From positions 19,169,428-19,233,427 of the forward strand of contig NC_084803.1 of assembly GCF_963583255.1 (NCBI RefSeq): 64,000 bases of DNA. Direction: 5' to 3'. The notes below the pieces were generated by a model. That model did no database searches and was not told the origin of the DNA. It saw only the letters and a program-made list of their open reading frames with translations. Positions 47,057 through 59,325 of this stretch are shown piece by piece. The first letter of the stretch is position 1. The number at the start of each line of letters is the position of its first letter. The position numbers and the translations under genes were made by a program. This stretch comes from Pyrus communis. Its lineage: Eukaryota > Streptophyta > Magnoliopsida > Rosales > Rosaceae.

Positions 47057-48552
47057 TGATAGAGATTTTACCACACACGTAAATGGGTTAAAAACTCCTA
47101 TATTACTTGCAAGAATGACAAGGTTGTTGTAGTATAAGCGGTTTTTGCAAGGTCGTTCTCCACAGGGATTATTAAATAATTCGAAACAAACTAAATTTCA
47201 ATTAATTACTGTAAAGCAGAAAGTTGAGATGATTGGTTTTATAACCTACCTAAATTAAAACGAATTTAATTAATAAAAATAAACTAATATGCAATATTAA
47301 AGATGAAAGGAAAATAAAACTGTTTTGGAAAAATCAAATTAAGAAACACACTAGGGTTTCACCATCACCTAGCAATCCTATGTATTTTTATCAATTACTT
47401 ATGATCTATACATGCCACTTTGAAGGTTAGGTTTTCCTAATTTATATTCTACTTGGAACCTCCAACATAGAACGTATATCTAACATGCAACCCGTCCGGA
47501 CGTTCGGATCAAATCTGAACATGAGAGACTCATTATGCTTTATGAAAACCCTTTGAAAAACCATGCAACCCTTAAGGCGTGGTGTTCATCTTAAGTGAAA
47601 TTACAATTATTAATCACAAGAAGCCAGCATCAATTTCAGGAAACCTTCCGACCAAAATTGCATCAAATTACTTTTCTAAAGATCCTAATGGTGATCAGAC
47701 ATTAAGACAATTAGATAGTTTTAATCATGGTGATCAATAATTCAAAGTATGCATGCAATCAATCATAAGCAATTAAATAAAAGTCACATATTTATGCTAA
47801 GGCTTACGGCTTCACCCTAGCAAAAGGAATTAGTTACGCATATTCATAATTGAAATCATAGAACATATTATTAAGAATAAAAGGAATGAAAACACCTTAA
47901 AGTAGAAAATCTCCAAGAACCCTAACCAAGTTCTCTGTATCCCCCAAAGTTGCATAAAAGAAAAGCCTCCAAAATAAGAACGGCCAAGCCCTTTTAATAT
48001 CTCCCTAAAGCTAACACACAAACCCTAACCCTCAAGTATTTTATTCCCACTAAGAAACTAAATAATAATAAAATAAAATAGAAAATAAATTCCTAATTAA
48101 CCTAGGAAAAACTGCACAGAAATTGTTCAGCCACGTTTTAGCCTCAAATCTCCTCGAAATCCGGCCCAAGATAGCTTGTGTTAAAGATAAGAACATTCTG
48201 AATACATCTCCAGAAGGCCACAAACCCATCCGAGGTCATCTTGGGCTCCAAAAATGCAATTCAAGCCCGAAACGTCACTATTCCAGCACTGCACATTGCT
48301 CCTTTATTTTATTACCAGAAAATATTCGCTTGGTAGAAAAATCTGATATTTTGACACGATTAAGCTAAGTGACTCACGAACGTCCTCCAATTGGAATTAC
48401 TCCAAAATTCGTCTATTTGACCATGTTTTGCTCCAGAGGAAGTCGAAAATCCTATATTGGAAATATAATTCAAAGTATCAAAATTCTTCCAAATTATTAA
48501 CCAAAATATACTAGGAATAGGGTAAAATATATAATATAAAATATACTCATCA
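47057..48552 (-). repeat. Athila-type element, downstream (3') LTR
   Basis: On the minus strand it begins TGATGAGTATATTTTATATT and ends ATCTCTATCA (1496 bp). It is a direct repeat of 54799-56293. It is preceded by a GTTTGGGGGTATTT polypurine tract (complement of about 48553-48567), the hallmark Athila/Tat motif. Confidence 0.95.
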
Positions 48553-51500
48553 AAATACCCCCAAACTTAGCTTTTTGCTTGTCCTCAAGCAAAACAAAAC
48601 TAGAAAACAACAATAAACACTAACAAACTAGAACTTAACTAAAACTAACTGACAAAAATTTTCACCTTCAAAGTTGCAATCCATAGAAAATGTTAAAAAT
48701 TAGAACATCTTTTCAAAAGTTCCAACCAATCCCACCACAGAGTCTAAGCCATTTACAATCAATTAGAAAAGAATTCACGAACTTCCTTTGGTGTAAAGTG
48801 AATCAACATAGCTAAGGAGACTCGACTAAAACCCTTACCTCTTGTCCTTCTTTATTTCACACATACTAACTTTAAATATAACTATTTTTCTTTTTCTTCT
48901 TGATCTTTTTTTTTTTTTTTTTTTTTTTTCAGTAACAGTAGTGGTTGTGCAATGTCGGTTCACTTAAGCTTTCGATCCAACCTATGTAGCGAGCTTTAGG
49001 TCAATGACTCCCAAACCACTAGGGCTTTAGGGCACTAGGTGTAGAACACCCCTAAGGACTTATTAACCCGAGTTGAAAAGGCTACGAAACCAACTAACCA
49101 CCCTGCCCCATGCCAAAACTCTACTGTTTGACGCGAGAATCACTGCTGATTAGGCAGGACTGGCCCGGTTACTAGGCAAAGTCTCGGGTGAGACAATTAT
49201 TACTTTATAACACAAACTAACTTTACTTTATGTAGAACAAAAATTAAAAGTGAAACTTAGACTAAAAGTAAGTGTTTCAATCTCACTCCCCACAAGCCAT
49301 GTTGATGTGACTGTGTAAGTTGTCAAAGTATAATTCATGAATTAGTGTCTAAGCAACGATAAGTAGAAAAGACTCTAATGTGGGATTAATCTTCAGCATG
49401 TCCATTTGTTATAACGTTTAAAATAATCTATGGATATTAACTTACAAAGAATGAAAATTTTAACTTGACACAAAAATTAAAAACCTAAAATGTTATTTCC
49501 CACCCCCAAACTTATTTCACACTTTGTCCTCAAGGTGTGGAAAATAAATAGAAGGGACAAGAACATAAACAAAACTACTAAATCCTAGAAAATGTAAAAC
49601 AAATATAAAAAATATAGAAAATACCCTAAGCAAACAAAATAGGAAAGAGAAACAAGAAAATAAAATAAAATAAAACATAAAACAAGAAAGAAAAGAAAAG
49701 GAAAAAGAAACTAACACACCAGAGACTTGAAGAGGGAAACTGTGAATTTGCCAAGGTGTGCTGACCAAAAATGTGGAGAACAAAAACACTACTGGACACT
49801 TCAGGGATTCGAAAGCAGGACCTGGTAGTTGGGAACTTGTGAAGGCGCGCTGACCAACACGTACAAGTCCACACTTGTGTAAAAACCTAGCAACAGCTAC
49901 AATATAAGCTGGTGTAGCAGCTGCATCTGTCATTTGAAAAACAAAAAACTAGCTATTCTTGAACACGCATTGGATTCCCTTTCACTAGCCTCGAGCCCAG
50001 AGCCAAACGACTCTCTTCTGTCCATTCCCATCCCCTGTGCAGAAGGATAATAATATTATTTGTTGTAAACCCCGAAGCCCCTTGTTCTCTCTAGAAAAAT
50101 GAGAGACATCTCTCACTACTCTCATTTCAAACCTATTCCTCTTAGCCCTCTCCCTCTCTCTAAAAAAGAAATCTGGAAAGGGTTTCTTTTCTCCATTTCC
50201 TCTCAAGTCCAGCGCCCATTTGTACAAACCTCGTATATGCAGCAGTTTCTTCACTCGTTCTGCAACCAAAAACCAAGGAGCATACACACTTCCGTGTCTC
50301 TCTAACCCATCCATGGTGGAGTAAGCATGAAAACTGAGATGCATGAAAGTAAATCCCTCCTCCCTGTGTGTCTGTAGTTTTTTTTTTCCTTTTCAGATTT
50401 ATGTGGTAAACTAACATATGCATGTGTTTTCATCTGTGTGAAGACCCCTAATTGTTGCAAATCCGAGACAAACAACACAAGAAATACACCCTGAGTCGCC
50501 AGCTTTTCTCAACCAAACAGTGTGTCGCTCAAATTCAAACCATCACGGATTCGAGTTCCATTCATACAGATCGAAACCATTTCGCACATGCAACGGTATC
50601 ATCTTCCACTTGGTTCAATATTCATATCTCTAGGCTGGCGAAAATGCTCTGAGAGCTATGGTTTTGTGATGAATCTCTGAAGAAGCTGACTCTGATGTTT
50701 TTCTATATTAGATACCCGAGATTCACAAAGAGACTGAAAAGACCCACTCGAATAGTCCCCAAACTCACGGATCTACAACTTTTGAGGTAAAAATCGTAAT
50801 CCTTTTGATTGATCGAGTGTGATCTGGTATTTTAACAATAAAACCACTACTGTGACTGAAAAAATAATACTCAAATCCAGGGTAAAGCCGAGAGAAAACA
50901 ACCCTTCAGCTGCCGATCCAGTGGCCCCAGAAGTAAAAAATAAACAGCAAAGGCTTCGGCCGCGGAAAATGAGACGGTAAAGATCTCGTTCATCTGCTTT
51001 CACTCAGCTCAACATTTACGAATTCAACTTCATTTCATTTATGATGCCATATTTACCGTGTATACACTCCCAAAATGACTTTGTAAGAACTGAAAACATA
51101 CATGCGCTGTGTGTAGGGATATGCAGATCCATGATAGAGCCGAGGGAAAAAGGAAGTAAACACACAAGCTCGCTGGTCAAAACAGGAAAGGCCCTCAGGA
51201 CCCAGATCTGTGCATCTGGGAGGTAAAATTCGAATCCCTGCAAGTTTAGTTGCTGTAGATCTGGTAATAATAGCTGTACTCAGTTCTGTGGTGTATGGAT
51301 ATGTGATTCAATTGTGATTCTCTCATCCATGCATCGCAAAACTGAGCTGCAGAAAAGTAACTGCTCAAAAATATGTTTCTGCGCAGGATCTGCAACAATC
51401 ACCCCCAAACTTGCCTCTGTGAATGACTTCATGTTGATTGCTTTAAATTTCCAGCATAGTGTAGATGTGGTGATGTTAATGTAGATTTGATACTGGGTGC

Positions 51501-51846
51501 ATGATTCAGTATAGGATGCTCTTTATTTTCCATGCGTTGCAACCTGCAATTAACCAATATGCGTTAAAAAAAATGAAACTAACTGGGTAAATAAATAAAG
51601 CATTTTTTTTGGAATTTTTTTTTTTTTAAAAAAATTTCTGTTTTCTGAATTTTTTTTTATATTTTTTATATTTTAAAATGAAACTTAGGTATGTAAATGC
51701 ATCTAGAAATTTCACTAATAAAATAAAATAAAAAAAAAAAACTCAAAACAAAAAGTAAAATAAGGAATGAGTTTAGAGAAATTGGGTTGCCTCCCAATAA
51801 GCGCTTTATTTTAAGTCTGTAGCTAGACGTCGCAGAAGCCTGGTGG
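48553..51846 (-). other. non-coding internal region of the Athila-type element
   Basis: On the minus strand it opens after the gag-protease frame with the GGGAGGCAACCC motif (about 51787), common after the pol frame in such elements, and ends at the polypurine tract. Frames at 49517-49933 and 49985-50344 are hydrophobic or basic low complexity and show no envelope-like domain. A T-tract lies at 48907-48929. Confidence 0.6.
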
Positions 51847-54639
51847 TCAGATCACTGGTTCCTTTAGAGTCAGTGACTCACTTGTACCAAATTTCCCAAT
51901 GCATGGTTTAAGTAAATACTTCTTGACCTTGAGCACACAACCCTTGCCCTCTTTTTCAATGTCCACGTTACCGTTATGAAAAACCTGCTTCACCATATAA
52001 GGGCCCTTCCACCGAGACTCTTGTCTCCCTGGAATTGACTTGAAATTTGAACTTAACAACCATACTTTGTTTTCAGGCTGTATTTTTTGATAACTTGGAC
52101 TACCATGCAACTTTTTATTCTTGCTCTTGACATTTTGGTGTTTTTGGTCCATCTGGTTGCTCGGATCTGTTTTTGATTTTTGCACTTCAAGCAATTGAAC
52201 TTTGTGTTGCTGTGCTTTACTATCACACTCACGAATCACATTTTGAGTCTTTATGGGCAGATTGTCAATTGATGATCTGGTCACAAATTTGGCACGAGGC
52301 AAACCATCTAATGCATCAACACGCATGCATTCTTGTTTATCACATGGATGTGTGGTAGCTTCAAACAACCTAAAAACAACCGTTTGATCTTCAACCCGGA
52401 ATGTTAGAGTTCCGGCTTCAACATCAATAAGAGTCCGGGCTATAGCCAGGAATGGGCGGCCCAAAATGATGGGTGTTGTCAAATCCTCATCCATGTCCAA
52501 CACCATAAAATCAGCTGGTAAATATAGATTGTCAACCTTAACAATAACATCTTCAATGACTCCTCTAGGGTAGGTAATTGAACGATCAGCCAATTGAATA
52601 ATGCTGGAGGTTGGCTTCAGCTCTCCTTCACCTAAACGTTTAAAAACAGAATAAGGCATTAAGTTTACACTAGCACCTAAGTCAATTAAAGCACTACTAA
52701 AATCACAATTTCCAATGGTGCAAGAGATAGTAAAACTCCCTGGGTCTTTCTTCTTTGGAGGCAATTTATGTAATAAGACCGCACTGCACTGTTCTGTTAG
52801 AATCACTTTTTCGGAATCCAGAAGCTTCTTTTTCTTTGTGCAAACGTCTTTAAAAAACTTGGCATAAGATGGAATGTTCTTAATTGCATCAATTAATGGT
52901 AGATTAATCTGAACTTTAACCAAAGTCTTCATAAAATCTGTCAACTGTTGATCTTTAGCTTTAGGCCTCAACCTTTCAGGATAAGGCATTAGAGGCACAT
53001 AAACACGTTCTGCAGTTTTTGTGGTAGCTTCTGCAATATTTTCGGAAATGTCTTGTGGCTGCCCTGAATTTGCAGAATCTGTAGAATCTACAAAAATATT
53101 AGATTTTTCAACATTTCCCGAATCTATTTGTGGTTGTGGTGCTGCCTGTGAATTTCCAGCACAATTTTCATGTCTGTTGTCATAACTTTTGCCAGACCAT
53201 AAAGTCCGTATAGCATTGCATTCTTCTCGTCCTCTTGGATTAGGTACTGTTTGACTAGGAAATGTACCGGGTGCTCTTTCTGAAACTTGCAAAACAATCT
53301 GCCCAATTTGTTGTTCCATATTTTTCATTGTTGCATGCATGTTTTGGATTTCTTGATTGGTCTGTTCAAATCTTGCATTTGTAGTAATTGCTAATTTTTC
53401 AATTGCAATCTCCCAAGTAGCCTTCGGTGCAGCAGGTTGCTGTACCTGTTGTTGAAATTGTGGCTTTGCATGTTCATCTCTATCCCACTTCAAATTTGGA
53501 TGATCTCTCCAACCAGGGTTGTAGAAATTTGAATAGGGGTCATTTCGGGGACGTTGAAAATTATTAAATGCATTAACTTGTTCCGCTGCAAACTCCGGAT
53601 AAGCAGCTTTATGTGGACAGTTAGAAAAATCATGAGTTGTCATGCTGCAAATGGTGCAGGCAGCTTGTAATGACTGCTGTACAGCAACATGTGAATTAGA
53701 AATTCTTTGTAACAACATGTCAAATTTTGCATCAAGCCTTTTTTCCATTTTCTCAATTTGTGCGGTAAGATATGAGGAGCTGTTAGACATCTCAAAAACA
53801 GACCTAGATTGTGGCTGCTCAATTGCCCATTGTTGTGTATCTGTTGCCATTTTTTCAAATAATAAACAAGCCTCTTGTGCATTTTTATCTTTGTATGAAC
53901 CTCCGCATGAAGCATTGACAAGAGTTTTTGTAGTCATATTTAGTCCTCGGAAAAATATATGCATTTGATCAGTACTGTTAATACCAGAATGTGGACATTT
54001 TCTAATCAACTCTTTGAACCGTTCCCACGCTTCATGAAACTCTTCATTTGGTTTTTGTGCAAAAGATAAAATCTGAGTTCTCATGTCAAGAGTCTTTGAA
54101 GCTGGATAATACTTGCTTAAGAATTTTTCACTGAGTTGGTTCCAAGTGCTAATGCTTCCAGATGGAAGTGTGAGGAGCCATCTTCTTGCTTGATCTTTCA
54201 GAGTGTATGGAAATAAACGGAGCTTAATAGATTCGGCTGAAAATCCTCTCACCAAAATATTCTTGCATCCCATTAAAAATTCTGCAATGTGCATGTTAGG
54301 ATCGTCGGTTGATAACCCATGAAATGTAGGTAGAATATTCAACATGTGTTGCTTTATTTCGAATGCAGACCCTTCCTCCACTTCCGGATAAGTAATGCAA
54401 CTTGGTATGTTAGTGGCATGAGCTGTTAATGAATCCCCTAAAGGTTGACCACCCTCTGGAATAACAAATGCCATTGTGTTTTCACTGTGCAGATCCTCAG
54501 AAAACAAAGATTGTAGAAAAGTCCCCTGCAGGGAAGGAACCCACTGCAGATTTTGTTTCCTGCGGCTCCTCCTTAAAGATTGCTTAGGTTCTGGATCAAA
54601 TGGAATCAATTTTTGTGCTGCTGATCTAGTTCTGACCAT
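51847..54639 (-). CDS. Athila-type gag-protease frame fused to an integrase C-terminal tail
   Basis: 930 codons without a stop; the start MVRTRSAAQK is chosen because the second copy starts at the same Met. In order: a Ser/Arg-rich N-terminus; the gag capsid core (about 115-262: MHIAEFLMGCKNILV, ARRWLLTLPSGSISTW, FLSKYYPASKT); a zinc knuckle (C-x2-C-x4-H-x4-C in CTICSMTTHDFSNC); a long Gln/Asn-rich linker; an aspartic protease (ALIDLGASVNLMP, then PIILGRPFLAIARTLIDV). After a short Lys/Gln-rich bridge comes a tail of about 75 residues (VWLLSSNF, SRWKGPYMVKQVF, LKVKKYLLKP) that matches the end of gypsy integrases. RT, RNase H and the integrase core are missing without loss of frame. Mobilisation would need enzymes supplied by a related element. 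Confidence 0.88.
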   Translation of the reverse strand: MVRTRSAAQKLIPFDPEPKQSLRRSRRKQNLQWVPSLQGTFLQSLFSEDLHSENTMAFVIPEGGQPLGDSLTAHATNIPSCITYPEVEEGSAFEIKQHMLNILPTFHGLSTDDPNMHIAEFLMGCKNILVRGFSAESIKLRLFPYTLKDQARRWLLTLPSGSISTWNQLSEKFLSKYYPASKTLDMRTQILSFAQKPNEEFHEAWERFKELIRKCPHSGINSTDQMHIFFRGLNMTTKTLVNASCGGSYKDKNAQEACLLFEKMATDTQQWAIEQPQSRSVFEMSNSSSYLTAQIEKMEKRLDAKFDMLLQRISNSHVAVQQSLQAACTICSMTTHDFSNCPHKAAYPEFAAEQVNAFNNFQRPRNDPYSNFYNPGWRDHPNLKWDRDEHAKPQFQQQVQQPAAPKATWEIAIEKLAITTNARFEQTNQEIQNMHATMKNMEQQIGQIVLQVSERAPGTFPSQTVPNPRGREECNAIRTLWSGKSYDNRHENCAGNSQAAPQPQIDSGNVEKSNIFVDSTDSANSGQPQDISENIAEATTKTAERVYVPLMPYPERLRPKAKDQQLTDFMKTLVKVQINLPLIDAIKNIPSYAKFFKDVCTKKKKLLDSEKVILTEQCSAVLLHKLPPKKKDPGSFTISCTIGNCDFSSALIDLGASVNLMPYSVFKRLGEGELKPTSSIIQLADRSITYPRGVIEDVIVKVDNLYLPADFMVLDMDEDLTTPIILGRPFLAIARTLIDVEAGTLTFRVEDQTVVFRLFEATTHPCDKQECMRVDALDGLPRAKFVTRSSIDNLPIKTQNVIRECDSKAQQHKVQLLEVQKSKTDPSNQMDQKHQNVKSKNKKLHGSPSYQKIQPENKVWLLSSNFKSIPGRQESRWKGPYMVKQVFHNGNVDIEKEGKGCVLKVKKYLLKPCIGKFGTSESLTLKEPVI

Positions 54640-54774
54640 GCACAGATTGTTGTAATCTGCAGTACTGCTGTAATCTGTAAAAATAAAATGAAAAAGAAAT
54701 GTAATTTTTTTTTTAATGTGTATAGACAGCAATAACTAACTGTAATTTTGATTAGAACGAATTATTTTAAATAA

Positions 54775-54792
54775 TCCCCGGCAGCGGCGCCA
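54775..54792 (-). promoter_or_regulatory. primer-binding site of the Athila-type element
   Basis: The minus strand reads TGGCGCCGCTGCCGGGGA, close to the Asp-tRNA complement used by Athila/Tat elements. It lies six bases after the end of the 5' LTR. Confidence 0.88.
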
Positions 54793-54798
54793 GTTTCT

Positions 54799-56293
54799 TG
54801 ATAGAGATTTTACCACACACGTAAATGGGTTAAAAACTCCTATATTACTTGCAAGAATGACAAGGTTGTTGTAGTATAAGCGGTTTTTGCAAGGTCGTTC
54901 TCCATAGGGATTATTAAATAATTCGAAACAAACTAAATTTCAATTAATTACTGTAAAGCAGAAGTTGAGATGATTGGTTTTATAACCTACCTAGATTAAA
55001 ACGAATTTAATTAATAAAAATAAACTAATATGCAATATTAAAGATGAAAGGAAAATAAAACTGTTTTGGAAAAATCAAATTAAGAAACACACTAGGGTTT
55101 CACCATTACCTAGCAATCCTATGTATTTTTATCAATTACTTATGATCTATACATGCCACTTTGAAGGTTAGGTTTTCCTAATTTATATTCTACTTGGAAC
55201 CTCCAACATAGAACGTATATCTAGCATGCAACCCGTCCGGACGTTCGGATCAAATCTGAACATGAGAGACTCATTATGCTTTATGAAAACCCTTTGAAAA
55301 ACCATGCAACCCTTAAGGCGTGGTGTTCATCTTAAGTGAAATTACAATTATTAATCACAAGAAGCCAGCATCAATTTCAGGGAACCTTCCGACCAAAATT
55401 GCATCAAATTACTTTTCTAGAGATCCTAATGGTGATCAGGCATTAAGACAATTAGATAGTTTTAATCATGATGATCAATAATTCAAAGTATGCATGCAAT
55501 CAATCATAAGCAATTAAATAAAAGTCACATATTTATGCTAAGGCTTACGGCTTCACCCTAGCAAAAGGAATTAGTTACGCATATTCATAATTGAAATCAT
55601 AGAACATATTATTAAGAATAAAAGGAATGAAAACACCTTAAAGTAGAAAATCTCCAAGAACCCTAACCAAGTTCTCTGTATCCCCCAAAGTTGCATTAAA
55701 GAAAAGCCTCCAAAATAAGAACGGCCAAGCCCTTTTAATATCTCCCTAAAGCTAACACACAAACCCTAACCCTCAAGTATTTTATTCCCACTAAGAAACT
55801 AAATAATAATAAAATAAAATAGAAAATAAATTCCTAATTAACCTAAGAAAAACTGCACAGAAATTGTTCAACCACGTTTTAGCCTCAAATCTCCTCCAAA
55901 TCCGGCCCAAGATAGCTTGTTTTAAAGATAAGAACATTCTGAACATATCTCCAGAAGGCCACAAACCCATCCGAGGTCATCTTGGGCTCCAAAAATGCAA
56001 TTCAGGCCCGAAACGTCACTATTCCAGCACTGCACATTGCTCCTTTATTTTATTACCAGAAAATATTCGCTTGGTAGAAAAATCTGATATTTTGACACGA
56101 TCAAGCTAAGTGACTCATGAACGTCCTTCAATTGGAATTACTCCAAAATTCGTCCATTTGACCATGTTTTGCTCCAGAGGAAGTCAAAAATCCTATATTG
56201 GAAATATAATTCAAAGTATCAAAATTCTTCCAAATTATTAACCAAAATATACTAAGAATAGGGTAAAATATATAATATAAAATATACTCATCA
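54799..56293 (-). repeat. Athila-type element, upstream (5') LTR
   Basis: TG...CA repeat of 1495 bp matching 47057-48552. Immediately right of it the interrupted Tat-type gag resumes (GTATTCTCTG). Confidence 0.95.
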
Positions 56294-57360
56294 GTATTCT
56301 CTGTTGCCCCCTAATTTTATTGCTAACTAAGGGCAAATAGAGATGGCTTTCCATGAACTGTTTTATACGGTAGAGCACGAGATGATTATCAATGATCTAG
56401 TTGAGGTAAAGCAATATGAGCATAAGTCTAAGGAAGTCTTCATGATGAGGTTTAGAAAGACAAGGATGAGATGCCAGTTTCCTATCAACTATGCCCAGCT
56501 TATATATATTGCTTAGAAGACATTGAGGCTACCTTTAAGAAAGAAGTTTTATGACGTACAGTTCAATGAGCTACAAGAGCTCATAATTGCTACCACAAAG
56601 TATGAGAAACTGTTGATTAAAGAACAACAAGTGAAGCATTCATCCAATATGCCTCATTTCTAAAAAAACAAAGCTGCAATTCACCAAGTAGAATTTAAAG
56701 GAGTAGAGCCAGATGAAAGTGATGGTCATAAAGGAGAGGGAATTGAAATGTGTGCAACAGAGATAACTATTCCCTTTAAACCTTTGATGGTTAAAGGGTT
56801 AGTCCAGCCAATCAAGGATCAGAAAATGGTGATGAATGATGGTAGATTTGTCCATATGAAGCCTTCTAAATACTAGAGTTATTCTTTTGATTTAACCAAT
56901 GCATCGAAGACTTATGAAGAGTTGGTGCGGGCAAGAGTGATCATGCTCGACAGCACCAAAAAGATGCCTAAACCAGAAGAATTAAGAGGAAATAAGTATT
57001 GCAAGTTGCACTATACTTTCAATCATTCCATAACCAATTGTGTCTAGTTCAGGGACTAAATACATGACCTCATAGTCAAGGTAAAGTTGCTATTGGAACA
57101 TGATGATTGACACAAATCTTTTCCCAGAAGCCCCAATAAACATGATCAATCTGACTTGGGCTGAGAAAAGGAAGGGAAAAGCCACTTGGGAAGTGAAAAC
57201 AAAAATGAGGGAAGTTGATAGACCTACAGAATAAGTTATCAAGTTGCTTGAGAAACCCAAAGCAGCTATAGTTAAAGGGCTGGTGTTGTGTAACAAGTGC
57301 CAATGTGAATGTGAGCTAGAAGTACCAGCATCAAGAGCTATTATTGATCAAAAGTTGATC
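56294..57360 (+). pseudogene. Tat-type gag, C-terminal part
   Basis: The plus-strand translation shows gag-like HELFYTVEHEMIINDL, VFMMRFRKTRMRC and LRLPLRKKFYDVQF. It then shows KMPKPEELRGNKYCKLH, the zinc-knuckle region of Tat-type gags, and a Pro/Lys-rich stretch (APINMINLTWAEKRKGKA). Several stops interrupt it, for example near 56514, 56872, 57043 and 57225. Confidence 0.75.
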
Positions 57361-57399
57361 AGAAGAAGAAAGAAAGAAGAGTAAGAAGCCTATAGAAGC

Positions 57400-58300
57400 A
57401 TCATGCGGGTAGTTGAAAAAGCGACCTCCAGAAATGTTTTCCAAAGATTAAGGGGAGATTCTGAACCAAAAGGGTTGTCCGAGGTATTCATAAACTATGA
57501 AGCCTCAGAAGAAGTGGAGGATATAGAGGCCAAAATGCCAAAATGGATGGATATAAGGTTTCCCCAACCACGTTACATGATGTCAGAATGAAAGGAAGAT
57601 CAAAAAACCCAATATCCCCTAAGAAAGATTATGCCCGACTTGGGCGAAAATGGTATGTGGTTGGGAAAAATGGAAAACCAGTGAAGGAAATGGGAGTTTC
57701 TATGATCAGGAGAGTCCAGAAGCAACACAAAGCTCATATGAAATCATTAAAAGTCCATGTTACATCAGAAGCCTCTGAAAATGTGAAGTTTGAAAAAGTA
57801 CCTCATAGGAGAATAAATCAACTTCAATGGAGAAGCAAAAATGAGGTAGAAAAAGCCAATAACAAAACTGAGGGAGAAGGAGATCATGTACCATAAAACC
57901 CTCATCCTAGAAAGTACAGAATCTTGAGGAGAGCTCAAGAAGATATGATAATGATGCCAACCCCAAAATGGAGTCCAGAATCAATATGTTTTGGGACTAT
58001 TTCACCTGAAAGAGGAATGCCCTCACCTTTGTTGTTTGAAACCCTTTGTGAAATTCCAGTGCAAGTGCCAAACTTTGGTATAAGTAGGGAGGAAGAAGTG
58101 CCCGAACTAATGTTGCTAAAAGAAGCACATGCTTGGTTAGATGAGTTTACGGACCATTTTAGAGGGAAGAATGAGGATTTACCAAAACCTAGAAATTTCC
58201 ACGTAAACATGGCATATGTACTATCTGCCATGTTTTGCGCCGAATTTGGTCAACCTGCCACATTACTTGGCAACAGAACCTATGATGACACATGTTAATG
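57400..58300 (+). pseudogene. Tat-type gag-to-protease spacer
   Basis: Plus-strand frames 57403-57591, 57543-57896 and 57924-58298 form one decayed Lys/Glu-rich segment ahead of the protease. No catalytic motif is seen; continuity with the frames on either side assigns it to the element. Confidence 0.6.
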
Positions 58301-58357
58301 TTGAAGAAACAGAAAAAGAGAAATCCAGCCAGATAGGTTTGCCTTAATTATCAAGGA

Positions 58358-58987
58358 ATGAGCCTGAAAGAGTGTATTCTGACAAAATGGTTTTCAGCCG
58401 CCCAAGTATGTCCTTGGCTAATTAACCATCTCAAGCCCATATATATAACTGCTCATCTTGAGGGAGTACCCTTCAAGAGGGTTCTGATTGATGGAGGAGC
58501 TACGGTCAATATAATACCATTAAAACAAATGAAGAAGTTAGGAAAAAGTGAGGAAGATCTTATTTCTATTGACTTGACAGTTTCTAGCTTCTGTAAAGCC
58601 ATTACTAGAACTCATGGGATACTACCCTTGGAAGTTGACTTGAGATCCAAGAAAATCATGCTAGCTTTCTTTGTGGTGGATAGTAGTTCCACTTATAGAG
58701 TTTTACTTAGTAGAGATTGGATTCACCAAAGTCTGTATGTGTCATCTACACTACATCAACATATTGCAGTTTACCATGACGTCAAGACCAAAGAACAAGG
58801 GTTTTGGGAGATGGTAGAGGCTGAATCACGGTTATTTCTCCTTACAACTAATGTTGCAGAAGCCAACTTTTATAATCCCAGCATTGGAATTCTGCAGTAC
58901 GTAAGAGCTGATGAGAACGGTCGCTCAATTAAGGTGACGACCCAAAAACCCTTGGAACAAGGATTGTTTCTCACTAAAAAAGAATAG
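58358..58987 (+). pseudogene. Tat-type aspartic protease region
   Basis: A 209-codon plus-strand frame with VLIDGGATVNIIPLKQMKKL. This is the gypsy protease active-site block with D-G-G-A, as in other Tat elements. It is followed by FFVVDSSSTYRVLLSRDWIH. It is open in itself but isolated by stops on both sides. Confidence 0.85.
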
Positions 58988-59325
58988 GATAGACCCCATA
59001 TCATCCCTGCTCCCTAACACCAGTACTGTCAGAACAAAAAAAGAAAAGACCAAGTAGTTGCAGTCAGTTCCTTAATCAAAAGATTGTTAGTGTATGAGAG
59101 AAAGTGATGAAGAAAGAAAGGGAGAGCTCAACCTCAAGTAGCCAGAGCATAAGAGATGAAAAGCTTTTTGAGAAAGAGATAGAGGCAGCCATACACATGG
59201 CTGAGTGTATATATGACTTGGATTGGCCCAATAATATGCCCAAAGGCCCGAAATCAGTTGAATTTTTATATACAGAACCTAACAAGCCAACACCAGAGGT
59301 ATAAGACCCCTTAGAAACCATTGAT

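Larger units (their letters stand above)
46038..56293 (-). mobile_element. Athila-type Ty3/gypsy element in tandem arrangement (LTR-gag/pro-LTR-gag fragment)
   Basis: On the minus strand the order is: LTR (56293-54799), primer-binding site, a 930-codon gag-protease frame (54639-51847), long non-coding DNA, polypurine tract, LTR (48552-47057), a second primer-binding site, and a truncated gag (46893-46038). The LTRs are about 98% identical by eye (some two dozen differences in 1.5 kb) and the gag copies about 99%, so the event is young. No matching target duplication is seen: GTATT follows the right end, while the left end stops inside gag. The left end is therefore a truncation. RT, RNase H and the integrase core are absent. 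Confidence 0.9.

Noticed and set aside
49517..50344. Possible envelope-like frames in the Athila-type element
   Set aside because: Hydrophobic stretches are Phe/Ser-rich low complexity; no signal peptide, transmembrane layout or domain convincing enough.
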